Shown: positions 7,562 through 15,511, numbered from the stretch's first letter. The stretch is DNA of 64,000 nucleotides from Streptomyces sp. CG1 (GCF_041080625.1 NZ_CP163518.1:1364001-1428000); one strand, 5' to 3'. Notes: generated by a model from the letters alone, not told the origin. Numbers and translations are program-made.

Positions 7562-8665
7562 GTGTCCACCATGCCCCCGCCACGCCTGCGCACCCGGAAG
7601 CCGACGGGCATCGTGCCGTGGCCGAAGATCCTCATCGAAGGCGAGGAGAAGGCCGGCAAGTCGTGGCTCGCCGCCCAGTTCACTGGCTCGAAGCCGACCG
7701 GGCAGGCGTACTGGCTGGAACTCGGCGAGGACACAGCGGACGAGTACGCGAGCGTGCCGGGCGCGAACTACCTGTTGATCGAGCACAACGGCACCTACCG
7801 CGACATCCTCGGTCAGATCGAAGCAGTGCATGCGGAGGCGAAGCGGGCGGCGGCCGCGAAGGAGCCGCCCGTCGTCCTGGTGGTCGACTCGATCTCGCTG
7901 TTGTGGCGCATGTTGGTGAACTGGACCCACGAGCGTGCCCGCCGCTCCCCGCAGGGGCAGCGCAAGCTGCGGCAGGACCCGGACGCCGAGATCAAGCCGA
8001 CGATGAATCTCTGGAATGACGCCTACGAGCGGTGGGCGAACGTGATGTACCTCGTGCGTACGATGCCGGGCATCGTGGTCTTGCTCGCCCGGGGCAAAGA
8101 GGTCGCCGCCGTGGACGGCAACGGTGACCCGATCCCGAACACGAAGGACTGGCGGGTGGAGGGGCATAAGTCCCTCGCATACGACGCCACGGTATGGGTG
8201 CGTCTGCGGCGCGGCCAGGATCCGCAGGTCATCGGGGCGCGGTCGCTGAAGTTCGAGGTACCGCGGGACGGCAAGCCGATGGCGCTGCCGGACTTCAACA
8301 TCGAGCAGTTGGTGTTCGGCCTGATGGGCTGCTCGGTGCACACCCAGCCGAGGGCTACTCCTGAGCTCACCGGCGACCTGGCGCAGCGGTGGCTGCCGAA
8401 GGTCCAGAACGCGGCCAAGGGCGGTCTGGATGAGCTGAAGAAGCTGTGGACGGAGGCCAGCGCGGACGAGGAACTGTCCCGTGAGGAGATCCGCGTGGTG
8501 CGGGCGGCGATCGAGCGGCAGGCCGCGGAGCTGAAGAACCCTGAGCAGCTCAGCGACCCGACTGGGGATGCGGCGCGGTTGCGCGCCGCGGCGGCGGAGC
8601 AGGACGCGGCGGCCGAAGGCGTCCCAGAAGAGCCGCGCCTCGATGACGAGTTCACCGCCGCCTGA
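7562..8665 (+). CDS. Phage-type RecA-like ATPase (Sak4/AAA_24 class)
   Basis: A 367-aa protein. GTG 7562 gives a 6-nt gap to TGGAG; ATG 7556 is adjacent to it and less likely. The Walker A motif is EGEEKAGKS at about residues 22-30 and the Walker B strand is PVVLVVDSISLLW at about 100-112. A conserved VVLLARGKEV segment and the DPQVIGARSLKFEVPRDGKP finger follow. The Ala/Glu-rich C-terminal 100 residues look like a flexible helical tail. Sak4-like ATPases anneal or handle single-stranded DNA during phage recombination and replication. The nuclease encoded next is the usual partner. A strong hairpin separates the two genes. Confidence 0.72.
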   Translation: MSTMPPPRLRTRKPTGIVPWPKILIEGEEKAGKSWLAAQFTGSKPTGQAYWLELGEDTADEYASVPGANYLLIEHNGTYRDILGQIEAVHAEAKRAAAAKEPPVVLVVDSISLLWRMLVNWTHERARRSPQGQRKLRQDPDAEIKPTMNLWNDAYERWANVMYLVRTMPGIVVLLARGKEVAAVDGNGDPIPNTKDWRVEGHKSLAYDATVWVRLRRGQDPQVIGARSLKFEVPRDGKPMALPDFNIEQLVFGLMGCSVHTQPRATPELTGDLAQRWLPKVQNAAKGGLDELKKLWTEASADEELSREEIRVVRAAIERQAAELKNPEQLSDPTGDAARLRAAAAEQDAAAEGVPEEPRLDDEFTAA

Positions 8666-8683
8666 CCTTCCTCTCGCCTTCTG

Positions 8684-8730
8684 ATGCCGGGGCCTGCCTC
8701 GCGCAGGCCGGGCCCCGGCATGCCCTTTTT
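8684..8730 (+). terminator. Rho-independent terminator with T tract
   Basis: Arms TGCCGGGGCC and GGGCCCCGGCA enclose a second small stem (GCCTG/CAGGC) and are followed by CCCTTTTT. It sits between the ATPase and the nuclease, so it may attenuate rather than end the operon. Confidence 0.65.
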
Positions 8731-8740
8731 GGAGTTCACT

Positions 8741-9886
8741 GTGACCACGCAAGTCATTGCCCCGCCGGCCCCGGTGTCGATCTGGGGTGCGGCACATGCC
8801 GCTGATGCCCGCCGCCCTCGCTCCCGTCAGACGCAACTCGGCGCCTCGGACACCATCTGTTCGCGCAGGGCCGGATACATCCTGCACGGCGCTGAACGTA
8901 CCCACAGCCCGGATATGCGGGCGGCGATCCTCGGCACCTACATCCACCTGGGTCTGCTCGAAGATGCGCGTCGAGAGTACGGGTGGCTGGTGGAGCGCAC
9001 TGTCACCGACGAGGTGCTGCGCGGCCACGTCGATGTCGTTCAGCTCGATGCGGCGACGGCGGCACGGCTGCCGAAGCGGCACCGGCCGGTCGAGCCCGCC
9101 GACGTGGTGACGGTGGAGGACGTGAAGACGAAGTCGGGAAGGGTCTGGGATCGTGTGGTGCGGTACGGGCCGACGGCGGCTGAGATGCGGCAGGTCATGC
9201 TGTACGCGGACCTGCTGCGGACGGTCGGGTTCGCCGACGTGCCGGGGCAGCGGTATCTGCACCGGCTGGGTCCCGTGGATGTGCAGCGGGTGCGGTTCCG
9301 TTTCGTGTGCCGCGACACCGGCGACGAGCATTTGCAGGAGTTCGACTTCGACCCGTGGTTGGCGTCCGAGGCTCGCTGGTGGGTGGATCGCGTGCTGGAT
9401 GCCGCCACGCCGGAGGAGCTGCCCCGTGATCACGACGGTCCTGGGCTGTCGGTGATCTGCGACAACTGCCCCTTCCGGGATGCCTGCTGGCCGGACGTGC
9501 CTCCGGGAAGGCCTGCGCAGACGATCCTCATCCACGATGACGCCGACCGCGCCCAGGCTCTTGCGGACTACGTGCGTGGCCACGAGCTGTATCGGGAGGG
9601 CAAGCGGTTGAAGGAGCTGGCCCGGGCGAAGCTCGATGACTCGCCCGAGGGTGACTACGGGGTGAATCACCTGGGTTGGAGCGGCGGCAATCCCAAGGAG
9701 GAGCCGGACGTCGTCGCGATGGTCGAGCGGTTCGAGGATGCCGACTTGGTCGTGCCGATGGTGCCGGATACGCAGGCCATGGTGGAGATTCTGCGCCGGG
9801 CAGGCATGACCGTGCCAATGCGGAAGGCCGCTGGGCAGAAAACGCCTCACTCCATCAAGGTCAGCCCCGCCCGCACACCTGTCTGA
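8741..9886 (+). CDS. PD-(D/E)XK nuclease with Cys cluster (Cas4/RecB-like)
   Basis: A 381-aa protein. GTG 8741 follows TTGGAG. The nuclease core shows GHVDVVQLD (acidic metal ligand, about 107-115) and VEDVKTKSG (D-x-K, about 136-144), the two signature strands of this fold. One cysteine near residue 40 (TICSRRAG) and three close to residue 250 (CDNCPFRDAC) reproduce the four-cysteine iron-sulfur arrangement of Cas4 and AddB. The C-terminal third is helical. Such enzymes resect DNA ends in phage recombination modules. No CRISPR array or other cas gene is present, so a CRISPR role is not suggested. Confidence 0.75.
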   Translation: MTTQVIAPPAPVSIWGAAHAADARRPRSRQTQLGASDTICSRRAGYILHGAERTHSPDMRAAILGTYIHLGLLEDARREYGWLVERTVTDEVLRGHVDVVQLDAATAARLPKRHRPVEPADVVTVEDVKTKSGRVWDRVVRYGPTAAEMRQVMLYADLLRTVGFADVPGQRYLHRLGPVDVQRVRFRFVCRDTGDEHLQEFDFDPWLASEARWWVDRVLDAATPEELPRDHDGPGLSVICDNCPFRDACWPDVPPGRPAQTILIHDDADRAQALADYVRGHELYREGKRLKELARAKLDDSPEGDYGVNHLGWSGGNPKEEPDVVAMVERFEDADLVVPMVPDTQAMVEILRRAGMTVPMRKAAGQKTPHSIKVSPARTPV

Positions 9887-9978
9887 CCGGCCAGTGGCCG
9901 CCCCGCACCCAGTGCCGCCCCTCACCCGCGCTGCCGCTGTTCATTTCTTCGTTCTGCACTGCCTTGGAGGCCTTCTCC

Positions 9979-10893
9979 GTGACCATCCTGCGTCGCCACC
10001 TCAGCACCGGTTTCACAGTGCTGCCGACGACCACCCTCGAGGACTCGAGGTTGTCGTTCCGCGCGCGGGGCATCCTCGCGTTTCTCGTTGCGAAGCCGGA
10101 CTCGTGGAGGGTACGCGCGGAGTCGATCGCGGCAGCCGGGAAGGAGGGCGTTGAGGCTGTCAAGACGGCGCTTCGGGAGCTCAAGGATCACGGCTACTAC
10201 CGGGTGGTCACCGAGCGGCTCAAGGACGGGACTCTGAGGCGGATCACAGAGGTGTACGACACAGCACAGGAGTGGGCGGCCAAGGAGTACCGCGCGCTGG
10301 AGCGTCGGCGGGTGGCGCGCAAGCGAAAGCAGCAGGCTGCTGCGGACGCCGACATCCAGGCCGGGCCTGGGGCGGACGTCTCGGGGCCGGAGGGACCTGA
10401 AGCCGAGGGGGCAGTCAACGGGACCGACAGCGGGTTTTCGGGCGTCGGTTTTCCGGATGGCGGTTCACCGGACGGCGGATCCTCGGGCGATCTAGTTAGT
10501 ACCCAGAGCCAATATCCAGAGGAGAACCCCCCTACCCCCACAGCTGACGCTGCCGGGGCGTGCGAAGCTGCGCCGTCACCAGGTGCGGAGCGGGGTTCGT
10601 GTCCAGCGCATCCGGATGGGCAAGGACATTCGTGCCGTGGGTGCGGTACGAGTCCGCGGCAGCTGCGAGAGCAGCAGGAACGGGCACAGAGGGAGGAGTT
10701 CAAGGCCCGGGAGCGGGCGGCGAACGAGCGGGTGCTGGAGCAGGTGCGAGGCAAGCCCGGTCAGTGGGGTCTGTCGGAGGTGGCGCGAGCGCAGTTGGAA
10801 GCGATGCGCAGTACGGGCCGGGCGGCCGTCGAGCGGAGGCGGGAGGTACAGTCATCTCGGCAAATAGGTTGCGATCCATCGCCGCGAGGGTAA
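9979..10893 (+). CDS. Winged-helix replication-type protein
   Basis: A 304-aa protein. GTG 9979 has GGAGG 8 nt upstream; the long frame from 9676 overlaps the nuclease gene and is rejected. Residues 20-90 form a winged helix-turn-helix: LSFRARGILAFLVAKPDSW, then IAAAGKEGVEAVKTALRELK, then GYYRVVTERLKDG. This is the typical start of helix-turn-helix replisome organisers and DnaD-like proteins in phages and plasmids. The middle is a low-complexity Gly/Pro/Ser linker, then CxxC-like residues at CRGC, then a charged helical C-terminus. It is a candidate replication initiator or loader for the island. Promoter P2 follows immediately. Confidence 0.65.
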   Translation: MTILRRHLSTGFTVLPTTTLEDSRLSFRARGILAFLVAKPDSWRVRAESIAAAGKEGVEAVKTALRELKDHGYYRVVTERLKDGTLRRITEVYDTAQEWAAKEYRALERRRVARKRKQQAAADADIQAGPGADVSGPEGPEAEGAVNGTDSGFSGVGFPDGGSPDGGSSGDLVSTQSQYPEENPPTPTADAAGACEAAPSPGAERGSCPAHPDGQGHSCRGCGTSPRQLREQQERAQREEFKARERAANERVLEQVRGKPGQWGLSEVARAQLEAMRSTGRAAVERRREVQSSRQIGCDPSPRG

Positions 10894-10907
10894 GCGGGAC
10901 GCCCGAC

Positions 10908-10935
10908 TTGCCATCCCCGCTTACGATAGTAGAAT
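10908..10935 (+). promoter_or_regulatory. Island promoter P2
   Basis: TTGCCA (10908-10913), 16-bp spacer, TAGAAT (10930-10935) within GATAGTAGAATA. It drives the small gene at 10982 and probably the block to 12644. Confidence 0.62.
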
Positions 10936-10981
10936 ACCTCACAGCGGGGAAAGGCTTGCGGACTACGCCTTGGAGATCACC

Positions 10982-11122
10982 GTGATTGCCGGTTCCATCT
11001 GCTGCGGACCCAACTTCCTGGTCCAGCCGATGGCTTGCCGGGTTCTTAACTCCATCGTGTGTCAGCTTGAGGATCGGGTGGACGAGGTGTCCGACAGGCG
11101 CCTGACGCTTGCACAGAAGTAG
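10982..11122 (+). CDS. Small protein of 46 aa
   Basis: Not recognised. A short frame starting at GTG 10982 with GGAG 6 nt upstream, about 47 bp downstream of the P2 -10 box. It encodes an N-terminal VIAGSICCGPNF with adjacent cysteines, then a helical part with VLNSIVCQLEDRVDE and SDRRLTLAQ. Codon bias, ribosome site and promoter all agree, so it is probably real. Confidence 0.55.
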   Translation: MIAGSICCGPNFLVQPMACRVLNSIVCQLEDRVDEVSDRRLTLAQK

Positions 11123-11189
11123 CTTTGCAGCGGTGCACACTCTTCAAAAATAGGTCCGTGTGCATCGTCCGAGTGAGATGGGATTCGTC

Positions 11190-11618
11190 ATGTTCGATGC
11201 GACCGCTGAAGTGGCCGCAGTCCGCTCCGCCTACGGGCCGGAGGAAGAGCGGGCGCTCGCCGTGTACGGCGATGTGGTCGCCGCGTTCGACGCGGCAGGC
11301 CTGCCCGCGTACGTGGAGACGCGCGGTGGCCTGGCGATCTGCGCCTACGCCCCGGACGGCACGATGATGGTGGTGGCCTGTCAGGACTTCCTGCCTCTGA
11401 ACCGCGCCATGGTCACCGGCTGGCACCTCGCGCACGTCTCGGAGGACGGGCCGAGCCCGAAGTGGCGGTGCATCGTCCACGACACAGTGCCCGACGACGT
11501 GTGCTGCGACGAGCCCGGCGACCTTCGCCTCGGGCCGCTCGTCAACGCCTCGAAGGCGCACCTCGCTGCCTGCGACCACACCCGGGAGGCGGCTGCGGCG
11601 GCAGGCGGTGCCTCGTGA
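11190..11618 (+). CDS. Hypothetical protein (142 aa)
   Basis: Not recognised. ATG 11190 has GGGA 6 nt upstream and is preferred to GTG 11160 and ATG 11178. It is an acidic cytoplasmic protein. An alpha/beta start (VAAVRSAYGPEEERALAVYG), a ProTyrValGlu strand and a long middle strand (TMMVVACQDFLPLN) suggest a small globular fold. The C-terminal half has cysteines in DDVCCDEPG. The stop overlaps the GTG of the next gene (GTGA), so the two are translationally coupled. It may bind a partner encoded next. Confidence 0.6.
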   Translation: MFDATAEVAAVRSAYGPEEERALAVYGDVVAAFDAAGLPAYVETRGGLAICAYAPDGTMMVVACQDFLPLNRAMVTGWHLAHVSEDGPSPKWRCIVHDTVPDDVCCDEPGDLRLGPLVNASKAHLAACDHTREAAAAAGGAS

Positions 11619-12133
11619 ACCTCACCGATGACGACGTCACGATGGCCGTGCGCGACTTCTTCACCCCGGCCACGCTGAAGGAGTTCGTCGATCTGCCGGA
11701 TCACCTGGCGCGCCTGCGGTGGGGCGCGCGGCAGTTCGAAGGGGATGACCGACCGCGCAACCTGCGCCGGCTGGAGGGTGAGCCGGACGCCGGATGTCTG
11801 ACCCAGTGGTCGCCGTCGCCGAGCGGGTTCGTCTACGAGGTCGAGCCTCCGGCCGGTACCCGGTCCGGGCTGGTGATGTGGCACGACGTGCACACCGTCA
11901 TCGAGAGGCGTCTGACGCCGGTGCGCTACGGCGCGCTGTGCGAGGCAGTCGAGGCGATCGCCGCTCACGATGCGGCCTACATCCCGTGTCCCGTCCCGTT
12001 CCGGACTCCGGAGATTTGGGAGGCCGCCTTTCACCGCGCGTGGGCCCGGCGGTCCTCCGAGTTGGCGCTGCGCGCCTCCGCTGCTCTGGACGCGATCTGC
12101 CCGGCCGCGGTCGCGCAGCCCGCGCTGTTCTGA
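11615..12133 (+). CDS. Hypothetical protein (172 aa)
   Basis: Not recognised. The GTG at 11615 overlaps the preceding TGA by 4 nt. Begins VNLTDDDVTMAVRDFFTP. Residues 20-110 mix charged helices with Trp-containing strands (TQWSPSPSGFVYEVEPPAG and LVMWHDVHTVIERRL); the C-terminus is a long Ala/Arg helix ending in ALF. Its length and position between an unknown gene and a WhiB-like gene suggest an accessory island protein. No catalytic motif was seen. Confidence 0.6.
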   Translation: MNLTDDDVTMAVRDFFTPATLKEFVDLPDHLARLRWGARQFEGDDRPRNLRRLEGEPDAGCLTQWSPSPSGFVYEVEPPAGTRSGLVMWHDVHTVIERRLTPVRYGALCEAVEAIAAHDAAYIPCPVPFRTPEIWEAAFHRAWARRSSELALRASAALDAICPAAVAQPALF

Positions 12134-12164
12134 TTCTGCTCAATCCGCAAGAAGGTCTGGCCTG

Positions 12165-12644
12165 TTGATTACCTCCACGACTTCCACCTCCTGGACCGAG
12201 TCCGCCCCGTGCGCGGGAGCCGACGGCTACGTGCCGACGGAAGCCTTGGTGCGTCGCCCGCGCGACCTCGTGGAGGCGTGCACGCCGTTGATGGAGGTGT
12301 GTGCGGTGTCCTGTCCGTTCGTGCTGCGCTGTCATGAGCGGGTGCGGCCGGAGGCCAGTCAGTTCGATGGGGTGTGCGCCGCACGGGTCTGGGTGAACGG
12401 ACACGTCATCGCGACCGCGGAGGGCGCGCCGGCATTGCCGAAGCTCGCATCGCGGGCGGGGACGTGCGGGACGAGTAGCGGGGTGAAGGGGCACCGGAGG
12501 CTGGGCGAGCCTCTGTGCGGAGAGTGCCGGGTGACGGCGCAGCGGGCGGATACACGTCGGGCCGGTGCGGCGAGTATCCGTAAGCGGTCCAGCCGCAGCA
12601 GCAGCCGGGGGCGGTCGGCGAACCGGGATACGGCCGCCGCCTGA
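12165..12644 (+). CDS. WhiB-like protein with altered cysteine spacing
   Basis: A 159-aa protein starting at TTG 12165, with AAGAAGG about 10 nt upstream. Cysteines at about residues 16, 39, 46, 50 and 56 precede DGVCAARVWVNG. This recalls the WhiB layout: four cysteines holding an iron-sulfur cluster, then a G(V/I)W turn. The central pair here is C-x3-C rather than the usual C-x2-C, and five cysteines compete for four places. The C-terminal CGTSSGVKGHRRLGEP tail with CGEC is also seen on Streptomyces and phage WhiB relatives. It probably acts as a regulator through a sigma factor or DNA. A more distant zinc-binding protein is possible. Confidence 0.55.
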   Translation: MITSTTSTSWTESAPCAGADGYVPTEALVRRPRDLVEACTPLMEVCAVSCPFVLRCHERVRPEASQFDGVCAARVWVNGHVIATAEGAPALPKLASRAGTCGTSSGVKGHRRLGEPLCGECRVTAQRADTRRAGAASIRKRSSRSSSRGRSANRDTAAA

Positions 12645-12683
12645 TACAGCCCCCCCCACCCCACTTGAGCTGGGGAAACGTGT

Positions 12684-12711
12684 TTGACACCCGCTCCCGA
12701 GATAGTAGAAT
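12684..12711 (+). promoter_or_regulatory. Island promoter P3
   Basis: TTGACA (12684-12689), 16-bp spacer, TAGAAT (12706-12711). This is the closest copy to the sigma-70/HrdB consensus. A small hairpin (CACTTGAGCTG) lies just upstream, and GGGAGGGAAACCC lies in the leader before the gene at 12776. Confidence 0.7.
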
Positions 12712-12775
12712 AATCCTTAGTTGAGGGAGGGAAACCCTCGACCAACCACCTCACCGAGGCGAAAGGACTCCCCAC

Positions 12776-13129
12776 ATGCACACGATGGCGCCGAACCCGC
12801 TGACCGTCTGGCAGATCGCCACTGAGCACGGGATCACTGAGGACCAGGCAGCAACTGCGGTCACCTGGGCCTCCCACATGACCGTGCACGCTTGGGAGGC
12901 CTACGCAGACAGGTTCGGCCTGGTCATCGAGGACGGTGATGCGATGGAGGCATGGTTCCGCTCGCTCGGTCCGGAGGCCAGCCGTGCCGTCATCGATGAG
13001 GCCGTGGCCGCGGTGATCGGCGCAGAGAACGTACTGGCCGAGATCTACCGGCAGCGGGATGCCGAGCAGGCCCGCGGCCGCTCACGTCTGCCGATGCGGA
13101 CGAACCGTCCCCGCGTGCACATCCTCTGA
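12776..13129 (+). CDS. Hypothetical helical protein (117 aa)
   Basis: Not recognised. ATG 12776 is preceded by GAAAGGA. The N-terminus LTVWQIATEHGITEDQAATA looks like a helix-turn-helix or UBA-like helical hairpin. Acidic helices follow, with Trp at several positions, and the tail is basic (RGRSRLPMRTNRPRVHIL). It is the first gene after promoter P3 and its hairpin leader, so its level is probably set by that unit. A DNA-binding role is possible from the N-terminal helices but is only inference. Confidence 0.62.
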   Translation: MHTMAPNPLTVWQIATEHGITEDQAATAVTWASHMTVHAWEAYADRFGLVIEDGDAMEAWFRSLGPEASRAVIDEAVAAVIGAENVLAEIYRQRDAEQARGRSRLPMRTNRPRVHIL

Positions 13130-13155
13130 CCTTGGCCTCGCTCTCTGGAGGATCT

Positions 13156-13437
13156 TTGGCCCCCATGCTGACGACCGCCCGGGCTGGCCACGGCCCGGCT
13201 TGCCGATACGCCAGGCGCGGCTGCGGCTGCTACGTCACGGAGAACGGCTCGAAGGCGAAGGTGCTGCGGCGGCGCGCCAACCGTGCCGCCGAACGACGCG
13301 TATGGCTGGCCGAAGCCGCTGCCGCCCTCAGGCCTCCTGCTCACAACTGCTCAGCCAGATCACCACCGACGGCCCGCCCAGTCATGGGGCGGGCCGACGC
13401 ATGCCGCAATCCCACTTCACGGAAGGACAACCCTCTG
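13156..13437 (+). other. Open frame in phase with the following gene
   Basis: A TTG at 13156 (or ATG 13165) has GGAGG 5 nt upstream. It opens a frame encoding RYARRGCGCYVTENGSKAKV and then RRANRAAERRVWLAEAAAAL, which looks like a small basic protein. The frame meets no stop and runs into the next gene through a hairpin-forming segment whose translation looks non-coding. Either the original stop was lost or translation makes a 196-aa fusion. The cysteine-rich start is the most protein-like part. Confidence 0.4.
13370..13396 (+). terminator. Hairpin inside the continuous frame
   Basis: A perfect 10-bp stem, CGGCCCGCCC and GGGCGGGCCG, with a 7-nt loop. It looks like a normal intergenic terminator ahead of the gene at 13438, although the reading frame runs through it. 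Confidence 0.6.
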
Positions 13438-13746
13438 ATGGGCGCCGTCGAATTCTTCACCACGGCCACCGGCCCGAACCTCAAGGCCGCCTTCAACATC
13501 GCGCGGGAGGAGGCGCAGTGGGAGCACGGGCACGGCGGCTACACAGGCACGATCGCCGAGAAGTACGAGGTGTCGCTCTTCGACGAGCCTCGGCGCAGCG
13601 AGAGTGCTGCCCTGGCCCGCGCTGAGGAACTGATCCGGGTCGGAGACCCGCGTATCGATGACAAGTGGGGACCGGCCGGGGCGCTTGCGATCACCACCGC
13701 TTCTGGCCACGAGGGGTGGCTGTTCTTCGGTTTCGCCACCCATTGA
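13438..13746 (+). CDS. Hypothetical protein (102 aa)
   Basis: Not recognised. ATG 13438 has GGAAGG about 10 nt upstream and begins MGAVEFFTTATGPNLKAAFN. Helix LKAAFNIAREEAQWEHG is followed by GGYTGTIAEKYEVSLFDEP, a conserved-looking loop, and by a C-terminal beta hairpin GHEGWLFFGFATH. Proteins of this size with a GYTGTIAEK segment occur in actinobacterial phages and plasmids with no known function. The upstream frame is continuous with it, so a longer translated form cannot be excluded. Confidence 0.65.
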   Translation: MGAVEFFTTATGPNLKAAFNIAREEAQWEHGHGGYTGTIAEKYEVSLFDEPRRSESAALARAEELIRVGDPRIDDKWGPAGALAITTASGHEGWLFFGFATH

Positions 13747-13817
13747 TTTCCCGCGGGCCAGGACCTCCCCGGCCTGGACCGACCTGCACCTCTTGGAATC
13801 TGAAAGCGTTCTCACCC

Positions 13818-14135
13818 GTGCTCGACAAGCACCTTCCCCTGGACGCGGCTGCCGACGTCATCGCCAAACTCACGCTGACCAGCAGGCAGATCTCTCGCAC
13901 CAACCGCAGCATGCAGCGCATCGTCCGCCACGCATGGACCAGACAGCGCATCCTCAAAGGGCGTATCGGCTATGACGAGTTCGCCGACACCGTGGCCGCG
14001 CGCGACTGGGCCCTCCTGTTCGAGGCATGCGCACTGATCGAACTGGGCCGCAGCCACGAAGCCGTCGCGTTCATCGCCTCCGCCCAGGCCCATCGCACAC
14101 CTGGCCACTGCCGGACGCACGACGACTCGCACTGA
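13818..14135 (+). CDS. Hypothetical protein (105 aa)
   Basis: Not recognised. GTG 13818 begins VLDKHLPLDAAADVIAKLT; the frame upstream is non-coding in appearance. The protein is basic and helical: ISRTNRSMQRIVRHAW, then RILKGRIGYDEFADTVA, then a leucine-rich helix. Ribosome binding is weak, so it may depend on translation of the gene before it. The tail is rich in His and Thr and ends close to the next small gene. Confidence 0.55.
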   Translation: MLDKHLPLDAAADVIAKLTLTSRQISRTNRSMQRIVRHAWTRQRILKGRIGYDEFADTVAARDWALLFEACALIELGRSHEAVAFIASAQAHRTPGHCRTHDDSH

Positions 14136-14162
14136 CCTGCGGCCGGCACCCGAAAGACGACC

Positions 14163-14354
14163 GTGATCCTCAGCCCACGCGAGATCGCCCGCATCGGGCT
14201 CCGCGACCACTACCCCGAAGACGACTTTCCCACCCGGCGGTTGGCACTGAGAACCCGGCGCGCCTTCAAGCGCCGTGACCGGCAGCGCACCCGCGCTGAG
14301 ATCGTCACCGCCCTCGCCTACGACACCTACGCCGACGACACGAAGGACTCATGA
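14163..14354 (+). CDS. Small basic protein (63 aa)
   Basis: Not recognised. GTG 14163, with GAAAGACG upstream. Begins MILSPREIARIGLRDHYPED; a positively charged middle (LRTRRAFKRRDRQRTRAEI) suggests nucleic-acid contact. The stop overlaps the next ATG in an ATGA arrangement, implying coupled translation. Confidence 0.5.
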   Translation: MILSPREIARIGLRDHYPEDDFPTRRLALRTRRAFKRRDRQRTRAEIVTALAYDTYADDTKDS

Positions 14355-14623
14355 GCGCCGACACCCCGAGCAGCGCCGAGTACGTAGCCCAGGAAGCTCG
14401 CTCCCTCTTCCAACTGCTCGCCGCTCGCCTCAAGGACGCCGACAGCCCGCCCCGTATGGACCGCTGGTCCGCCGAACTGTGGGCTGCAACAGAGCCAGAG
14501 GTACGGCGCCATCTGCTCCTGCTGGCTGCCTGGGAAGCCCGCACAGCAGCGTGGAACGAGCCCTGCGCTGACGGCGTAGAGGGCCGGTACGCGTGGGAGT
14601 TCACCCAGTGCGCGTCCTCCTAG
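14351..14623 (+). CDS. Hypothetical protein, probably shortened by an amber codon
   Basis: Not recognised. A 90-aa helical acidic protein that starts at ATG 14351, overlapping the previous stop. It contains AEYVAQEARSLFQLLAARLK and RHLLLLAAWEARTAAWNEP and ends EFTQCASS at TAG 14621. The same frame continues after that TAG for 49 more codons with normal Streptomyces codon bias to TAA 14771, and the extra part reads like its C-terminal domain. The likely ancestor was about 140 residues long. Confidence 0.55.
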   Translation: MSADTPSSAEYVAQEARSLFQLLAARLKDADSPPRMDRWSAELWAATEPEVRRHLLLLAAWEARTAAWNEPCADGVEGRYAWEFTQCASS

Positions 14624-14773
14624 GTCAGGCTGCACCCTGGCGAGGACGCGGACGCTTTCTGCACGGGCCAGCATCAAGCCGCCTTCGCGGCATCCTCCCT
14701 CGCCTTCGACCGGGACGACCTCCTCGTGTCACTGGCAACGGCACTCCGGCTCATTGCCCACGCAGCCTCTTAA
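14621..14773 (+). other. In-frame coding remnant after an amber stop
   Basis: Downstream of TAG 14621 the frame continues VRLHPGEDADAFCTGQHQ, then AAFAASSLAFDRDDLLVSL, then LRLIAHAAS. Roughly three quarters of its codons end in G or C and no start with a ribosome site is present. It is best read as the lost C-terminus of the gene at 14351. Confidence 0.45.
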
Positions 14774-14782
14774 GGCACACCT

Positions 14783-15511
14783 GTGTTCACTGAGACCGTT
14801 ACTGCCACCGACGGCGCCACCACGACGGGCACCGCAGCCGAAGCGCACGCTCTGATCTTGCTCCGGCGCACCCTGAAGTACCGGCACTGCACCGCGGAGG
14901 CCACCCGAACGGGCGGCGCCATCATTGAACGGGAGGTGTGGGACGGCGGCCTCGTCCCCAAGAAGCGGAGCATCACGCTGGAGCCGGTCAAGCCGGTCGG
15001 CTCTATCACAGCGAACACGCGCGGCCACCTGGCCGCCATCGATGCTGAGAGCGCCCCGTACCTGGTCACCGAGGCCATGCCGCCGTTCCAGTCGCGTGTC
15101 GGCCGGATCTCGGCAGGAGTCGACAGCATCCCTCCGGCGGCGACGGCACGGCTCGTCGACCGCGGACTCGTCACCGTCGGCCCGCCATGGCGGTCCACGT
15201 CGAACGGGTACCTGCCCGAGACGCGCGCCACCGTCGCCGTGTCCCTCGCCGCGCGGCTGGCGATGCTCGCGCAGGACCACCGCACCCACACCATCGCTCC
15301 GGCCGGATACGTGAAGCCCCTGGGCATCGGCCATGACTTCATCGGCCGCAACTCCCCGCGCGGCGGCGTGACGTACGACCGGCGCAGCCCGGCCGGCTGC
15401 TCGTGCCGCACGTGGTCGGCGACGTCCGTGGACGGCCGCGACGACGCCCGCCGCCTGGCCCGGGAGCACCGGCAGCAGATGACCGCCGAGTTCATCGCCT
15501 CCCTGGGCTGA
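14783..15511 (+). CDS. Hypothetical protein (242 aa)
   Basis: Not recognised. GTG 14783. The N-terminal 30 residues are Thr/Ala-rich. The centre contains beta-like SITLEPVKPVGSITANTRG and the C-terminus has GHDFIGRNSPRGGVTYDRR followed by GCSCRTWSATSVDG, a conserved-looking Cys/Trp region, and a final helix. No signal peptide or membrane segment is visible. The frame is clean and codon bias is strong. It lies directly upstream of the interrupted DUF3560 gene, with which it may share a transcript. Confidence 0.6.
   Translation: MFTETVTATDGATTTGTAAEAHALILLRRTLKYRHCTAEATRTGGAIIEREVWDGGLVPKKRSITLEPVKPVGSITANTRGHLAAIDAESAPYLVTEAMPPFQSRVGRISAGVDSIPPAATARLVDRGLVTVGPPWRSTSNGYLPETRATVAVSLAARLAMLAQDHRTHTIAPAGYVKPLGIGHDFIGRNSPRGGVTYDRRSPAGCSCRTWSATSVDGRDDARRLAREHRQQMTAEFIASLG

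Noticed and set aside
8741..9886. Possible CRISPR Cas4
   Set aside because: The fold and Cys cluster fit, but there is no repeat array or other cas gene in the window, and the neighbouring Sak4-like ATPase makes a phage recombination nuclease more likely.
7532..9925. Very long minus-strand frame of about 800 codons
   Set aside because: It is the antisense of two well-supported plus-strand genes. GC-rich codons on one strand keep the opposite frame open; its translation is His/Arg-rich with no ribosome site or domain.
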